Assembly: GCA_003427395.1 (NCBI GenBank)
Contig: BFEA01001216.1
Coordinates: forward strand, 12,834 to 38,628
Source: Chara braunii
Lineage: Eukaryota > Streptophyta > Charophyceae > Charales > Characeae
Reading direction: 5' to 3'
Length of the DNA stretch: 25,795 nt
In this document: one piece after another, positions 7,321 through 16,773 of the stretch
How positions within the stretch are numbered: position 1 is the first letter of the stretch
Layout of the letters: the number at the start of each line of letters is the position of its first letter
Translations under genes and position numbers: made by a program
Notes under the pieces: generated by a model
Seen by the model: the letters and a program-made list of their open reading frames with translations, nothing else
Database searches by the model: none
Told to the model about the DNA's origin: nothing

Positions 7321-9940
7321 CTCAGAGATAGACTGAGATCCTAAGGGAGCGTGCCCTCTTGACGAGTTCAGAACCAAGTTCAGCGAGCCAGGCGGTCCTG
7401 CCTGGATGAAGATCCTGTATTTTCCGCACCCCCACCTTCGCTTTTCGTCACCCTTCCCTCTTTCTCTCTCTCCTTACCGACGGCTGCCACAGCGCTCTCC
7501 GACACTCTATCGAGCCCAACAGACGTCATGCATGCCAGAACGCCCGTAAGATCATAATTGTTTTCGAAGGCCCGCCCGTGGTGGCTTGTTCACTCCCTCG
7601 CCAGCCAGTCTTCGCTCGTGAGGAATGCCTTAGTCACTTGCGCCCGCTCTAGCTCGTGCTCGATGGCTCGTTCTCTCGCGGGTCGGGGCTTGGTCACTCC
7701 GACCGGCTCGCGCTCACATGCTAAGCTTCGTCCTTCTTGCTAGTTCGCATTCGTCCTCGTGAGCCGTAGCTAGTCACTCTGACATGGTTGGCCCCGCACA
7801 TCAGACTATTCTCCCGCAAGCGCGCAATACCACAATCACCCGCGCACAACACCCGGAGGCTTGCTCGGTCGCCTGCAGCTCATTTTTCTTCCTCCCTCTC
7901 GCCTGCTCCCCTCTTCACTCCCTCTCGAGCACTATTCCTTAGACGAGCGCTTAGGTTAACGCCAGGCTGAGCGCTTTCGCCTGCGTCCGCGCCCGACTAT
8001 TCTCCTGTTATTGACCCAGCGTCCACGCGTTTGCTCACGTCCCTCTCTCTCTCTCGCTCGCTCCCTCTCTCCGTCTCGCTCTCCCTCTCTAACGCGTAGC
8101 CGGCCTCGAACGACCCTGACGCGATCTCCCCAGTGTCCGCTACGTCCGCAACGAAAGTAGCTCCTCCTACCTCTCGAACGCCCGCGTGCGCCTGCTCTCT
8201 CGCTCGCTCCCTCTCTCCGTCTCGCTCTCCCTCTCTAACGCGTAGCCGGCCTCGAACGACCCTGACGCGATCTCCCCAGTGTCCGCTACGTCCGCAACGA
8301 AAGTAGCTCCTCCTACCTCTCGAACGCCCGCGTGCGCCTGCTCTCTCGCTCGCTCCCTCCCCTTTTATGCTCTCAGCTGGCTCTTCTTCGTGCTGCCCTT
8401 CCTCCCTCTCTCTCTCACTTTGGCCCGTTTTCAGTGGGCTCCAAACCCAAAATTTTTGTTTACTTTCCGTTTCCCCGTCCCTATCACTTTCTCCCGCCTC
8501 TACTTCTCGATCCTGCTCCTGTTTCTCTCGTCCAATAAGCTCTTCTCCTTCTTTCGCCTCGCCGGATCGATCCCCAGCTGTGAGCGCAACTCGGAGCGAG
8601 AGTGTGCTCCTCCCCCCGTCCGTACTTCGCCCGTCTTTTGGCTAGATTCGTTGTCTAATGCCTTTCTGGTGTCCCCGCAGGCTCCCTTCGTCGGTCGTTC
8701 CCTCCGTTGATTCCAAGAAAGCTAGAGCGCGCGCTGTTCAATACCGAGGCGGTTACCAAGAAGATGAGCGAGCGTGCGCTTCTTCCCGTCATCGTAATCT
8801 TCTGAGCGAGCATACTCTGGTTTGTCCCAGAGGCCCCTCCCCTTCTCGATCCTCTTGTCCGCCTCTCTGCCCATCCCTCGCTGTTACTTAGTCGTTGTCG
8901 AATTCCGCTTCTCTTCATTCGCCTATCCCGAGGTAAGGCTAACTTCTACTTTCCCGCCCAGTCTTGGCTTCTCCTTCGGCGCCTACCTGCTGAGCGCAGT
9001 ACAATCCGATAACCGTCCGACGTTCCGTCGCCTTTCCCGAGCTCAGCAGCTGCTCGGAAGATGGGTGAAGCTTTTTCAGAGTTTTGCAGGCGCTTTCGTT
9101 CGCATCTTGATTTTCCGCTGAATGTCTCCCTTTCTCGCTGGCCAGCCCCAGAACATGTCATGGCTGTCGATCACGCTCCCTTTCCCAACCGCCTTCCCTT
9201 TTCTCTCCCCCCCTTCTCAACCACCGATTCTGGCTACTCATGTCCAACCGATTTTTGCGCCCCCTTGGTGCCAGCGCAGCCACCGCTCCGCTAGGTCTGC
9301 CGGTAGCCTCCCAAGCAAGCCGGGTGTCAATGTCCCTTTTCCTCCCCGTCGGATCGAGCCCCGCTGGTTACATGTCGTGGCTTTATCAGGTCCGGCCACC
9401 CCCTCTTGGTAGTGCAGACAGGCCCTGCAACCTCTGCTTCCTTACACCCAGGGAGGACCGTTCCGAGGCCGGTGGTTCGAACGAGAAGGAGAGAGATCTC
9501 CTCCTAGCACGTCTTCAGATCCTCCAGGCGGTGGCCATATCGAGCCCTTGCGTCTCACTGCAGTTCGACTTCCACAGGCGCGTGGCGTGCTCCTGGCCCA
9601 CCACGGGCCTCTGAAAAGTATCCTCGACGGGGTGTCCGTCATTGCTCCGGGCTTTCCAGGTGGGAACCCCTACCGGCCTCATGCGGGAACGTGGTCGTCA
9701 CGAGCCTCTCCGGGCCCCGAATCACCGCCCAAGTGTTGGGCTGGTAGCATCTCCTCGTAGTCAAACTCAGGTCCCGGTCCTTCCTCCTTTTTCCAGGTGT
9801 TTTTCAAGGTTTCGCCTCAAAGTCAATCGTCAACCCTTGATCCCTTGCCTTAGGCCCAAAAAACTCCGATCTTCGGGAGTCCGCTCGAGCCCGTTCGCGA
9901 CCAAGGTTTTGACCATCACTCTAGCCAATTGAAGGGTTAG
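7321..9940 (+). other. Long pyrimidine-rich leader segment, no gene seen
   Basis: The plus strand is rich in C and T throughout, with CTCTCT and CGCTCGCTCC microsatellite runs. Long frames such as 8279-8710 are Leu/Phe/Ser/Pro-rich in every reading, which is what CT-rich DNA produces. Frames at 9240-9614 and 9548-9760 have more even composition, but I recognise nothing in them. The segment could be a remnant of captured host DNA. Confidence 0.45.
8054..8345 (+). repeat. 146-bp exact tandem duplication
   Basis: CGCTCGCTCC recurs at 8055, 8201 and 8347. The two 146-base units between them look identical base for base, whereas other repeats in the element have diverged. This is either a recent duplication or an assembly effect. 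Confidence 0.85.
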
Positions 9941-10084
9941 TTACGAAGGTCCGGAAGCTCGAGGGCATCCAAACATCATACTCGCATAAAAGCATACGTA
10001 AAAACCACGCAAAAACCCAGCAAAGAAAAGAAATACGTTTTCTATTTTAAGGAAAAAAACCCATCGGCTGGTAGGCAGCCGCCT

Positions 10085-10435
10085 GGCAGTGGTGCCTTTC
10101 CCTATATGTTTATTAAACGTATTACTTGTGCGAAAAATACAACGAATGTGCATGTGCTTGTCTCTAGATTCCTTGACACTAATGATTATGATATTCGACC
10201 CTACGTCGTAAAAGGAGCTGATCAGGATTCAAGCTTCTTTACCAACTGGGATGTCACAGTGGAATGTGTCAAAGCCGAGAGGGATCAGTTGAGACAGCAA
10301 AGGATAGAAGTGAGTTGGAGCTTACTGCCTAGGATTTATCAGAAGATTCCTGCCCCACCAGTACCTTAAGGATTTTGTGATGGTAGGAACTGGCAGCCAA
10401 TCATCAATACAGCGTTGAGAAGGCAAACCTGGTAA
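10085..10435 (+). pseudogene. Upstream module copy A (unknown protein)
   Basis: I do not recognise this family. The copy reads GGAFPY-type start (here GSGAFPYMFIKR), then VLVSRFLDTNDYDIRPYV, an acidic linker, a helix-like ERDQLRQQR, and SWSLLPRIYQ followed by P-rich and GFCDGRNWQPIINTAL. One in-frame TAA (10367) breaks the C-terminal part, and the copy ends in TAA at 10433. Four more copies follow before gag, which shows this is a protein family and not chance. No signal peptide or membrane segment is visible. Its place between leader and gag suggests an accessory or Gag-linked product, but the function is unknown. Confidence 0.6.
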
Positions 10436-10676
10436 GTAGTCAATATCAGCAGTAACGAAAGCGATAGAGACGCTGACAAGGATCACTTCTGGGGGTGCCT
10501 TCCCGTACGTTATTGAGAGATGTGTGACTTGTGAGCACGACTCAGTGATCTTATACGTCCTTGTAGCTCAGTTTCTTGATAGGGATGAGTATGATGTGAG
10601 GTCATACGTAGCCGCTGAGACAAGGAGACCAAGCGGTTATCGAGTAGCTGACAATTCAGGAATGAAAATTCTGAAG

Positions 10677-11028
10677 AGAGTTTTGGGCAGTCTGAAAATC
10701 CTGAATGGTCCTAAAGTGGTGAAAGGTCCGAAGACCCTAAAAACCATCTGTTTAGGCAGGCTGCATCCTGAAGTGGTTAAGTGAGAGTTTTGGGCAGTGT
10801 GAAAATCCTGAATGGTCCTGAAGTGGTGAAAGGTCCAAAGACGATGAAAACCACCCTTCACCACTTGAGGATGCAGCCTGCCTGAACAGGTGGTTTTCAG
10901 GGTCTTCGTAGTTTTCACCACTTCAGGACCATTCAGGATTCTCAGACCTGAATGGTCCTGAAGTGGTGAAAGGTCCGAAGACCCTTAAAACCACCTGTTT
11001 GGGCAGGCTGCATCCTGAAGTGGTTAAG
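10677..11028. repeat. Foldback repeat inside module B
   Basis: A unit containing CCTGAATGGTCCTGAAGTGG and GGCAGGCTGCATCCTGAAGTGG occurs in direct orientation at 10677-10782, 10785-10853 (truncated) and 10946-11028, and inverted at about 10854-10945. The inverted copy and the third direct copy lie back to back, so the transcript could form a stem of about 80 bp with almost no loop. It resembles a small foldback or MITE-type insertion. I see no clear target duplication. Confidence 0.8.
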
Positions 11029-11123
11029 GATGTCCTCAAGTGGTGATGAAAAATACGACTGTTGTTAACCTTCTCTCCAAGGAGAGGGATCGATTACGAG
11101 GCATGTTGGATAGTTGCTGCTCA

Positions 11124-11419
11124 GTACGTCCCGAATGAAAGGCTGTTGCTAAGACAACGAGGGGAGAAAGTGACGTGGAGTGTCCTACCTAGAGAGTTTG
11201 AGGGATTCCCAAGTCCGCCTGTGCCCGCTAGCTTCTGCGACGGGACGGACTGCGGACCAAGCCTCAACGCGGTACGTCCTGAATGAAAGGTTGTTGCTGA
11301 GACAACGAGGGAAGAAAGTGACGTGGAGTGTTCTACCTAGAGAGTTTGAGAGATTCCCAAGTACGACTGTGCCCGTTAGCTTCTGCGACGAGAAGGATAG
11401 GGGACCAAGCCTCAACGCG
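11124..11419 (+). repeat. 148-bp tandem duplication in module B
   Basis: GTACGTCC begins at 11124 and again at 11272, and the following ~148 bases are repeated with a modest number of changes. The unit is not a multiple of three, so it shifts the frame. It copies the segment coding LLLRQRG through SLNAV. Confidence 0.8.
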
Positions 11420-11446
11420 GTACTTAGAGACCGAGTGTGGTGAACC

Positions 11447-11782
11447 ATGCCAAGAGATGTCTACATTCCTGATGACAGAGATAGTTTTTGCTTCGAGGTC
11501 TATCTAGATGAGTAACGAGCGATTGTCATCGGGGCCGTGAGAGGATGCGACACTAGGTTAGGTAGGCATGACGAGATTGGCATGGTCAAACGCTACCTTG
11601 AGCTTATGCGAGCGGCTGCTTTTAGGGCAATTACGGATCAGACTAAGATTAGACATCTGCTGAATTGCTAGAGTTCGGATGGCAGGAGAGTGATGCTGCA
11701 TGCGAGAGATGAGACCATCCTATCTAGACAGCGTCCTCTGAACAGTCTGGTTAGAGGCGCTAGAAGTGACCCAAGGCAATGA
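11447..11782 (+). pseudogene. Unknown ORF of 111 codons, two internal stops, overlaps the next ORF by ATGA
   Basis: From ATG at 11447 (MPRDVYIPDDRDSFCFEVYL) the frame runs to TGA at 11780, broken by TAA at 11513 and TAG at 11669. Both can be explained by C-to-T change of Gln codons. I do not recognise it. The content is charged and helix-prone (EIGMVKRYLELMRAAAFRAI), with no membrane segment. Its stop overlaps the start of the intact module copy in the sequence ATGA (11779-11782), a layout used for coupled re-initiation in some retroelements. It is unlike the module copies, so it may be a separate domain. Confidence 0.45.
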
Positions 11783-12297
11783 TACTGGAATGTGAAAACT
11801 CTATTGCGACTGTGACCATTGGTAGAGGATGGTTAGATAAAGTAACAGAGACTAACAGTCCGTTCGAGATATTGAGACACGACGTCTGTAAGGAAGGGCG
11901 TTTAGTATTCTATGTTCCAGTGGTCAGATTTTTCAAGACCGACGAGCTTGACGTGAGGGTTTATGCTAAGGAAGGAATAAGAGAGGAAGAAGGTTATTTA
12001 GAGTGTCTGAGGAGAGTGTACATTCACCTCTCGAGGATAAAGAGACTGCTTCGAAGCATGCATGAGAAAATGACTTGGGGGAAACAAGTCAGGCAATTCA
12101 AAAGACTCCCTAGTTTTCTGACTACGGATGGCTTCACTGACAGGAGAGACTGGGCGCCTCTTCTAGAAGTTATTGTCGTGGTTGGTAAAGCAAGAGAGAA
12201 TAACTTAGTCATGCGACCAAAGACGCTGTTTCATGAGACTTATGTACGACGATTTGAAGTTCAAGATGAAGCTTCTCCTAAATTTTCCCTCACCTAA
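11779..12297 (+). CDS. Upstream module copy, intact, 172 codons (unknown protein)
   Basis: This is the only uninterrupted copy of the five-copy module family, from ATG 11779 to TAA 12295. It aligns by eye with the others through VFYVPVVRFFKTDELDVRVY, a charged helix-like middle (about residues 68-95, rich in Arg, Lys and Leu), TWGKQVRQFKRLP, and GFTDRRDWAPLLEV. The last ~40 residues extend past the end of the other copies. I do not recognise the family. No signal peptide, membrane segment or known catalytic motif is visible. Its start overlaps the stop of the preceding ORF. Because it is open while gag-pol carries many stops, it may have diverged for a separate role, or it may simply have escaped mutation. 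Confidence 0.55.
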   Translation: MILECENSIATVTIGRGWLDKVTETNSPFEILRHDVCKEGRLVFYVPVVRFFKTDELDVRVYAKEGIREEEGYLECLRRVYIHLSRIKRLLRSMHEKMTWGKQVRQFKRLPSFLTTDGFTDRRDWAPLLEVIVVVGKARENNLVMRPKTLFHETYVRRFEVQDEASPKFSLT

Positions 12298-12399
12298 CAA
12301 TGGAAAGGATCTTGTTAGGGCTGAGGAGTATGCTAGTTTCCTAGGAAGCAAGCAATTTGGGAGAAGGCTGAAGGAAGGGAATTACCATATATTAATTCT

Positions 12400-12837
12400 T
12401 TGGTCATCTCGCGCCTACTCCGGGATTTAGAGACCCTCACGATAGGAGGAGCATTTCCTTATGAGATTGAGAGATACACTGTCTTAGCCATACCTGAGGC
12501 AGAGAAGAAAGTGTATGTGTTAGTAACTCGCTTCCTAGAGACCGATGAGTATGACGTGCGTATATACACTTCAGTGACTAGGAAAATTTGACGGCGGTAT
12601 ACTGGGTGCCACGAGTGAGCACTTAGTCACGTTTGTAAATACAGAGACGAACTCAAGAAGGAAGGTAAGGAAATTACCTCGAGTGTGAAGCCTACTCAGT
12701 ACGAAGGTTTTCCAAGTCCTCTTATTCCGAATAGTTTCGTCAATGGTGAGAATTGGGAACCGATCCTTAATACTGTTTTAAGAGATAGGAAGCGGAATAG
12801 TGTCAACATTGACGATTCAAGCACTGGAAAGGATTAG
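12400..12837 (+). pseudogene. Upstream module copy E (two stops)
   Basis: The frame reads ISRLLRDLETLTIGGAFPY, then VYVLVTRFLETDEYDVRIYT, then two TGA stops (12589 and 12622). It continues in the same frame as YRDELKKEGKEITSSV, YEGFPSPLIPNSFVNGENW and EPILNTVLRDRKRN to TAG at 12835. Both stops fit CGA or TGG codons changed by one transition. Only these stops break it, so it gives the clearest view of the ancestral module apart from the intact copy: about 140-145 residues. Function unknown. Confidence 0.6.
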
Positions 12838-12885
12838 GCGGATCGGGGATAAAGAAGGATCATGGGGGTCGTTAGGGGCTAGGCA

Positions 12886-13309
12886 ATGTCTGGTTACTCT
12901 CCGACAGTCATGGCAGCACTAGACGCCTTAGTTCCTTTTACCAGTGGAGGAGTTTTTCCCTACAAAATAGAGCGCTGCATATCCCCCGAAGGAGAAGCAT
13001 GCCCCTGGGAAGGCGTATATCCTTGTAGTGTAGTTCCTCGACACTGGTGAGTATGATATCCGGCCCTATGTCCCTTCACTAAGGAAGAAAGGGACAGATC
13101 GTGAGTCTTTTTGAAACTAGATTAGTAGTGTAATTGACCAAGAAAGAAGAGAATTAGAAAGAAAAGGTGCAAGAGTAGTGAGTAACACAACTCTGATTGA
13201 GTTTGATAGGTTTCCCGAGCCGGTTTTGCCCGAAAGTTTTACTGACGGCAGAAACTGGGAACCAATTTTAAACACAATCATAAGAGATAAAAGGTTCAGA
13301 AAGAAATAA
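12886..13309 (+). pseudogene. Upstream module copy F (frameshift and stops)
   Basis: A clear ATG at 12886 begins MSGYSPTVMAALDALV, then FTSGGVFPYKIERC. A frameshift near 13000 follows, then AYILVV-stop-FLDTGEYDIRPYV, two further stops, ERRELERKGARVVSNTTLI, FDRFPEPVLPESFTDGRNW and EPILNTIIRDKR to TAA at 13307. The gag ATG lies 25 bases after the stop. The MSGYSP start suggests where the ancestral module began. Whether it was once translated alone or as the N-terminal part of a longer Gag precursor is open. Confidence 0.6.
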
Positions 13310-13334
13310 GAGTTTAACCAATAAGCCAGACAAG

Positions 13335-14445
13335 ATGGTCAGGGAACCAGACGCACGACAGAACCATGCTAGTTCCTCCGCAGGGGACGGAGAAGTGACC
13401 ACTACCGCTGTTCTACAAGAAATGTTGAACAGGATAGAGGCCATGAAGACCGGGATGAACACTATGAATGTTCGGTTAGATCTTCCGAGAGCCAAGGTAC
13501 CTCCGGAGAACATATCCTGCTTTGATGGAACCAAGGTTAGGGAGTTCTTGGAGGATTATGATGTCTTTGGAATGAGCCATGGTTGGTCGGACAAGCAAAA
13601 GTTGAAGGCTTTGTTGACCAATGTTGAACCAAAGATGAGGGTGTCGGTGACAAAGACGACACAAGGGCTGGCAACATGAGTCGAGGTTAGACAAAAGATG
13701 CTGGAAGAATACGCGAAGTATGACGTTCCAACAACTATGCAAAATTTGTTGGAAGTGCGACGTTCTAAATATGCAACCCTTGATCAATTCCTAGAGGATT
13801 TTGAGCGGGTTGTGCGGAGAGTACCTTTCCTAGATGAGGACCAAAAGTGTTATGTCCTGCTAACTAATTTTGCAGAGGATGAAAGAAAGAGTGTGGTAAG
13901 CCGCGCTGCCCATTGCCCTCTGAAGTGGGATGAAGTAGTAAAGATGGTCCGTGAGCTACCTTCGGTGTCAAACCGGAAATGGTCTCTGGAACAGATGAAA
14001 GCAATCACTAGCGTAAGAGAGGGAAATGTTGAGGCAACTACGAGAGGAAACTTGAAGGCCGAAGAGATCCTTGGTCTTCTCGTTAAGCTTGGTAGCTTCG
14101 AAAAGTTAACCCTTTCTGCCCCAGCAACTCAAGCGAGAAGGTACGGAGAAGCAAAACGAAGATAGCGAGAGAAAGAGCGATAGTAGTGATGATGACGCTA
14201 GGCGAAGGAGAAAAGAGAGACAAAAGAAGAAGTGCGATCGGGATTGGAAAAAAGATAATAAGAGTCGAGACTGATAGAGGAGAGATGGCCCCTTCCGATG
14301 TTATTATTGTGACGAGGAAGGCCATACTCTAACCCGGTGTCCAACGTTAGAGAAAGAGCTTGAAGAAGAGATTGTCAAGAAAAATGCCAATGGACACATT
14401 TGTGATCCCAATTGGAACAAGATAGACTTCCAAGTCAAAAGAGGG
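13335..14445 (+). pseudogene. gag: gag: capsid-like region and CCHC zinc knuckle
   Basis: Structural protein that would form the particle and bind element RNA. From ATG 13335 one frame gives an N-terminal low-complexity part, a capsid-like helical region (FDGTKVREFLEDYDVFG; LDQFLEDFERVVRRVPFL; KWDEVVKMVREL), broken by TGA at 13677. A frameshift between about 14110 and 14160 moves the reading to the next frame. There a Lys/Arg/Asp-rich stretch, then TGA-TAG at 14272-14277, precede a classic zinc knuckle CYYCDEEGHTLTRC (14299-14340; C-x2-C-x4-H-x4-C). The frame then continues without a stop into the protease region. Gag and Pro-Pol were therefore probably one polyprotein. The length of about 370 residues is usual for Ty3/gypsy Gag. 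Confidence 0.85.
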
Positions 14446-15276
14446 ATGCGAGCAGTTATCCTAGAAAAGGCTAAGGTCAATAAGAAGAAGGTTAGGATTA
14501 ACGTTATCACCTTTGATGGTATGCTACCTCCGGAGATAGTGGCTCGAGACGATAATCCTGAAAGTCAAGACCTGAGTGTATCCTATATCAGCCAAAAGGA
14601 GGTCGAAGAGAAAAAGCGGGAGAAGGCTCAGAGAGAGTTAGACCAGCTGATTGATGGGACCAAGGACCTAGTGAAGGAGGGGAAAGGAAAGGAAGCTATC
14701 GGGAAGAAGAGAAGGGTGGTCTTGAGATCCGAGGCCGAGGAAGGGATCTCGATAGATGAAGTAGTAAAGAAATTACTCGAGGAGACCGAGATCACTCTAT
14801 CCAGGAAAAAGGCAGCCTTGGTGCCCAAGTTTAGAGAAGAACTCAAAAAGATGGTTGAAAGGCGGAAGGTAGAGATCAATAACCTAAGACTTTTCCCTCA
14901 GCATGTGGAAAGAGCCCCGCTTGGTACCAAGATGAGGTTCGACAATATGTCGTGCGGATATTTGAATATCTTTGTAAACGACGTGAAAGTCAGAGCTCTA
15001 GTGGACTCTGGGGGCGAGATGGTGCTCATATCCTCGGCTACAATGAGGTCATGTGGACTCGGGATAAACAGGAAGGTTAATCATCAGTTTTCAAATATAG
15101 CCGGATTCTTGCCTTTGGAAGGTTTTATTGATGATTTGCCTATTCGGGTTGGAACTTTACGGACCGAGATCCTTGGTTTTGTGGTTCCGAACTTGGATCA
15201 TGACTGCATTCTCGGAGCTTCTTTCCTACATAGAATGGAGTCTTGTGCGTTCTTTGGCCATGATGGAACGGCCTGA
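14446..15276 (+). CDS. pro: Retropepsin-type aspartic protease region, open 276 codons
   Basis: This protease would cut the Gag-Pol polyprotein. The catalytic DSG motif lies in RALVDSGGEMVLIS (15004-15012). The usual C-terminal ILGASFL motif follows at 15208. The spacing of about 65 residues fits a retropepsin that works as a dimer. The first ~150 residues are a charged, Glu/Lys-rich coiled-coil-like linker after the zinc knuckle. The frame is open back to the TAG at 14275. It ends in TGA at 15274, but the same frame continues past it with protein-like content, so this stop is probably another mutation. The ATG at 14446 is internal and need not be the true start. Confidence 0.85.
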   Translation: MRAVILEKAKVNKKKVRINVITFDGMLPPEIVARDDNPESQDLSVSYISQKEVEEKKREKAQRELDQLIDGTKDLVKEGKGKEAIGKKRRVVLRSEAEEGISIDEVVKKLLEETEITLSRKKAALVPKFREELKKMVERRKVEINNLRLFPQHVERAPLGTKMRFDNMSCGYLNIFVNDVKVRALVDSGGEMVLISSATMRSCGLGINRKVNHQFSNIAGFLPLEGFIDDLPIRVGTLRTEILGFVVPNLDHDCILGASFLHRMESCAFFGHDGTA

Positions 15277-15661
15277 CTTTCTCTCCAGGATCCTAACACT
15301 GACCAAGAACAGGCTTTTGTGATAAGTGATAGACATCATCCTCATCATTAGCGACATGTTAATTCTCTTAAGCATGGAGAATCTGACTAGTTGATTGAGG
15401 AAGTACGAGCAAAACTAGAAGAAAGTGGAATAATAGACGAGAAGACAACGATTAGAGTAAATGATATAGGTAAGATGCTCAAGCTCCTGGATAAAGAAAA
15501 GGAGTTGGGCGACAAGGAGAGATGGAGGGGTTCAAGGATGTTGTGAGGGCAACAAAAGCTGGCACGATGCAGCTCACCTTCTCTGCAACAAGTCCTTTTT
15601 AAGGAAAATAGTCACCGGATCTAAGAGGAAGTATAAGCGCAAGGGGGTTAAAAAGAATCCG
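15277..15661 (+). pseudogene. Protease-to-RT linker of pol, three frames
   Basis: After the TGA at 15274 the protease frame goes on (LSLQDPNTDQEQAFVISD; LIEEVRAKLEESGIIDEKT) with TAG at 15349 and 15388. Near 15530 it passes to a second frame (GFKDVVRATKAGTMQLTFSA) and near 15597 to a third (LRKIVTGSKRKYKRKG), which leads into reverse transcriptase. At least two indels are needed. No domain is recognised in the linker. It is typical spacer between protease and RT. Confidence 0.6.
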
Positions 15662-16770
15662 GTGGCAGTTCTGATAGAGAAAGACTACAATAAGGCATTA
15701 AAGAAGGAAATAAAGATAGTTAAAAGATTAAGAGAGGCTGCATTAAAAGGAGGAAGAATTACCCTAGAGAGATTTAAGATACTGAAGGTAGGAACCAATG
15801 ACTTCCTTCTGCCGGCTGAGAAGGATTTCATATATGAATTATGTCAAAAGTACATTGGTGTTTTTTCCTTTAATGATGAGGAGAGAGGACAACTGGACGT
15901 TGACATGATTAAGATGGTTAAAATCTGGACCGTTCCTCACACGCCTTGGAATGACAGACTCACAAAATATGCTCAAAAGGAAGNGAAAGAGGTAATGGAG
16001 TACATAAACCAAAAGATCGNCTCCAACGTTGNGNAACCAGNNGATGGAGCTTACGCCAATCACTGGTTTTGTTTTTGGAAGCCAGGTGGTGGCCTACGAT
16101 GGATACAGAACTTGCAGAAGTTGAATTCGGTACCGGTTCGCGATGCGGGAAACTTACCCAACGCAGATATATTGGCCGANTCTTTTGCCGGAAGGAGCAT
16201 CTACTCCCTAATAGACTTGTATTCTGGCTATGACCAGTTCCCGATAGATCCTACTAGTCGACCTATGACCGCCATGCGTACACCTATGACCTAGTGCCTC
16301 AAGGGTGGACGAATGGGGTCGCGGTCGTCCAGCNAGACATGCTGAAGGTCATGGAGGACATATGTCCAGAGGTTACATTCNCATACATTGATGACAATCC
16401 AGTTAAANGACCGAAGGAGAAGGACGAGACTTTAGTGGATGGTCAAATCAAGCGGTTCGTATGAGAACATGCGCAGGGAATAGCGAAGGTACTAGAAAGG
16501 TTGGCTAATTACAACCTAACAGCCAGCGGACCGAAATCACTATTCTTCCAAAGGGAGGTAACAATTTTGGGTCTTAGGTGTTTCTTGGAAGGAAGGAGCC
16601 CCGATCCGAAGAAGGTGGATAAACTCNTGAATTGGCCTATGCCTCTGAAAACGGTTGGGGAAGTAATGAGCTTCCTAGGGGTCTGCAGCTTCTGGCGGAT
16701 CTTCATCCCCGGGTTTGCCAAGATAGCCGAGCCCCTTAGAGAGATGGTGCGACAAGGAGCTAGCTTAGGG
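15662..16770 (+). pseudogene. pol: Reverse transcriptase domain (broken)
   Basis: The domain would copy element RNA into DNA. The first part, ending at TAG 16292, has FWKPGGGLRWIQNLQKLN and the first catalytic Asp in YSLIDLYSGYDQF (Asp codon 16214). The reading then changes frame at about 16285-16292, between TPM and LVPQGWTNGVAVVQ, where an indel has removed or altered a few residues. The catalytic YIDD lies at 16384-16395, followed by NPVK. NLTASGPKS and FLGVCSFWRIFIPGFAKIAEPL mark the thumb/connection. TGA at 16462 and TAG at 16771 replace what look like Trp codons. YIDDNPVK in place of the FxDD forms usual in Tat/Athila and chromoviral lineages points to a divergent branch. Several ambiguous bases fall here. 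Confidence 0.9.
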
Positions 16771-16773
16771 TAG

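Larger units (their letters stand above)
10440..11445 (+). pseudogene. Upstream module copy B, interrupted by a foldback repeat
   Basis: The N-terminal half starts right after copy A: AVTKAIETLTRITSGGAFPY, then LYVLVAQFLDRDEYDVRSYV. The frame then runs into a ~350-bp foldback repeat (10677-11028). Past it the C-terminal half resumes as VVNLLSKERDRLR in one frame and VTWSVLPREFEGFPSPPVP then SFCDGTDCGPSLNAV in another. The last part is duplicated in tandem with a 148-bp offset (units near 11124 and 11272), so the C-terminal segment occurs twice, and it ends in TGA at 11441. Insertion of the foldback and the out-of-frame duplication make this copy non-functional. Confidence 0.6.

Noticed and set aside
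8279-8710. Hydrophobic 143-codon frame that looks like a membrane protein
   Set aside because: CT-rich DNA gives Leu/Phe/Ser/Pro in all frames, and neighbouring frames look alike. It also begins inside a 146-bp tandem duplication.
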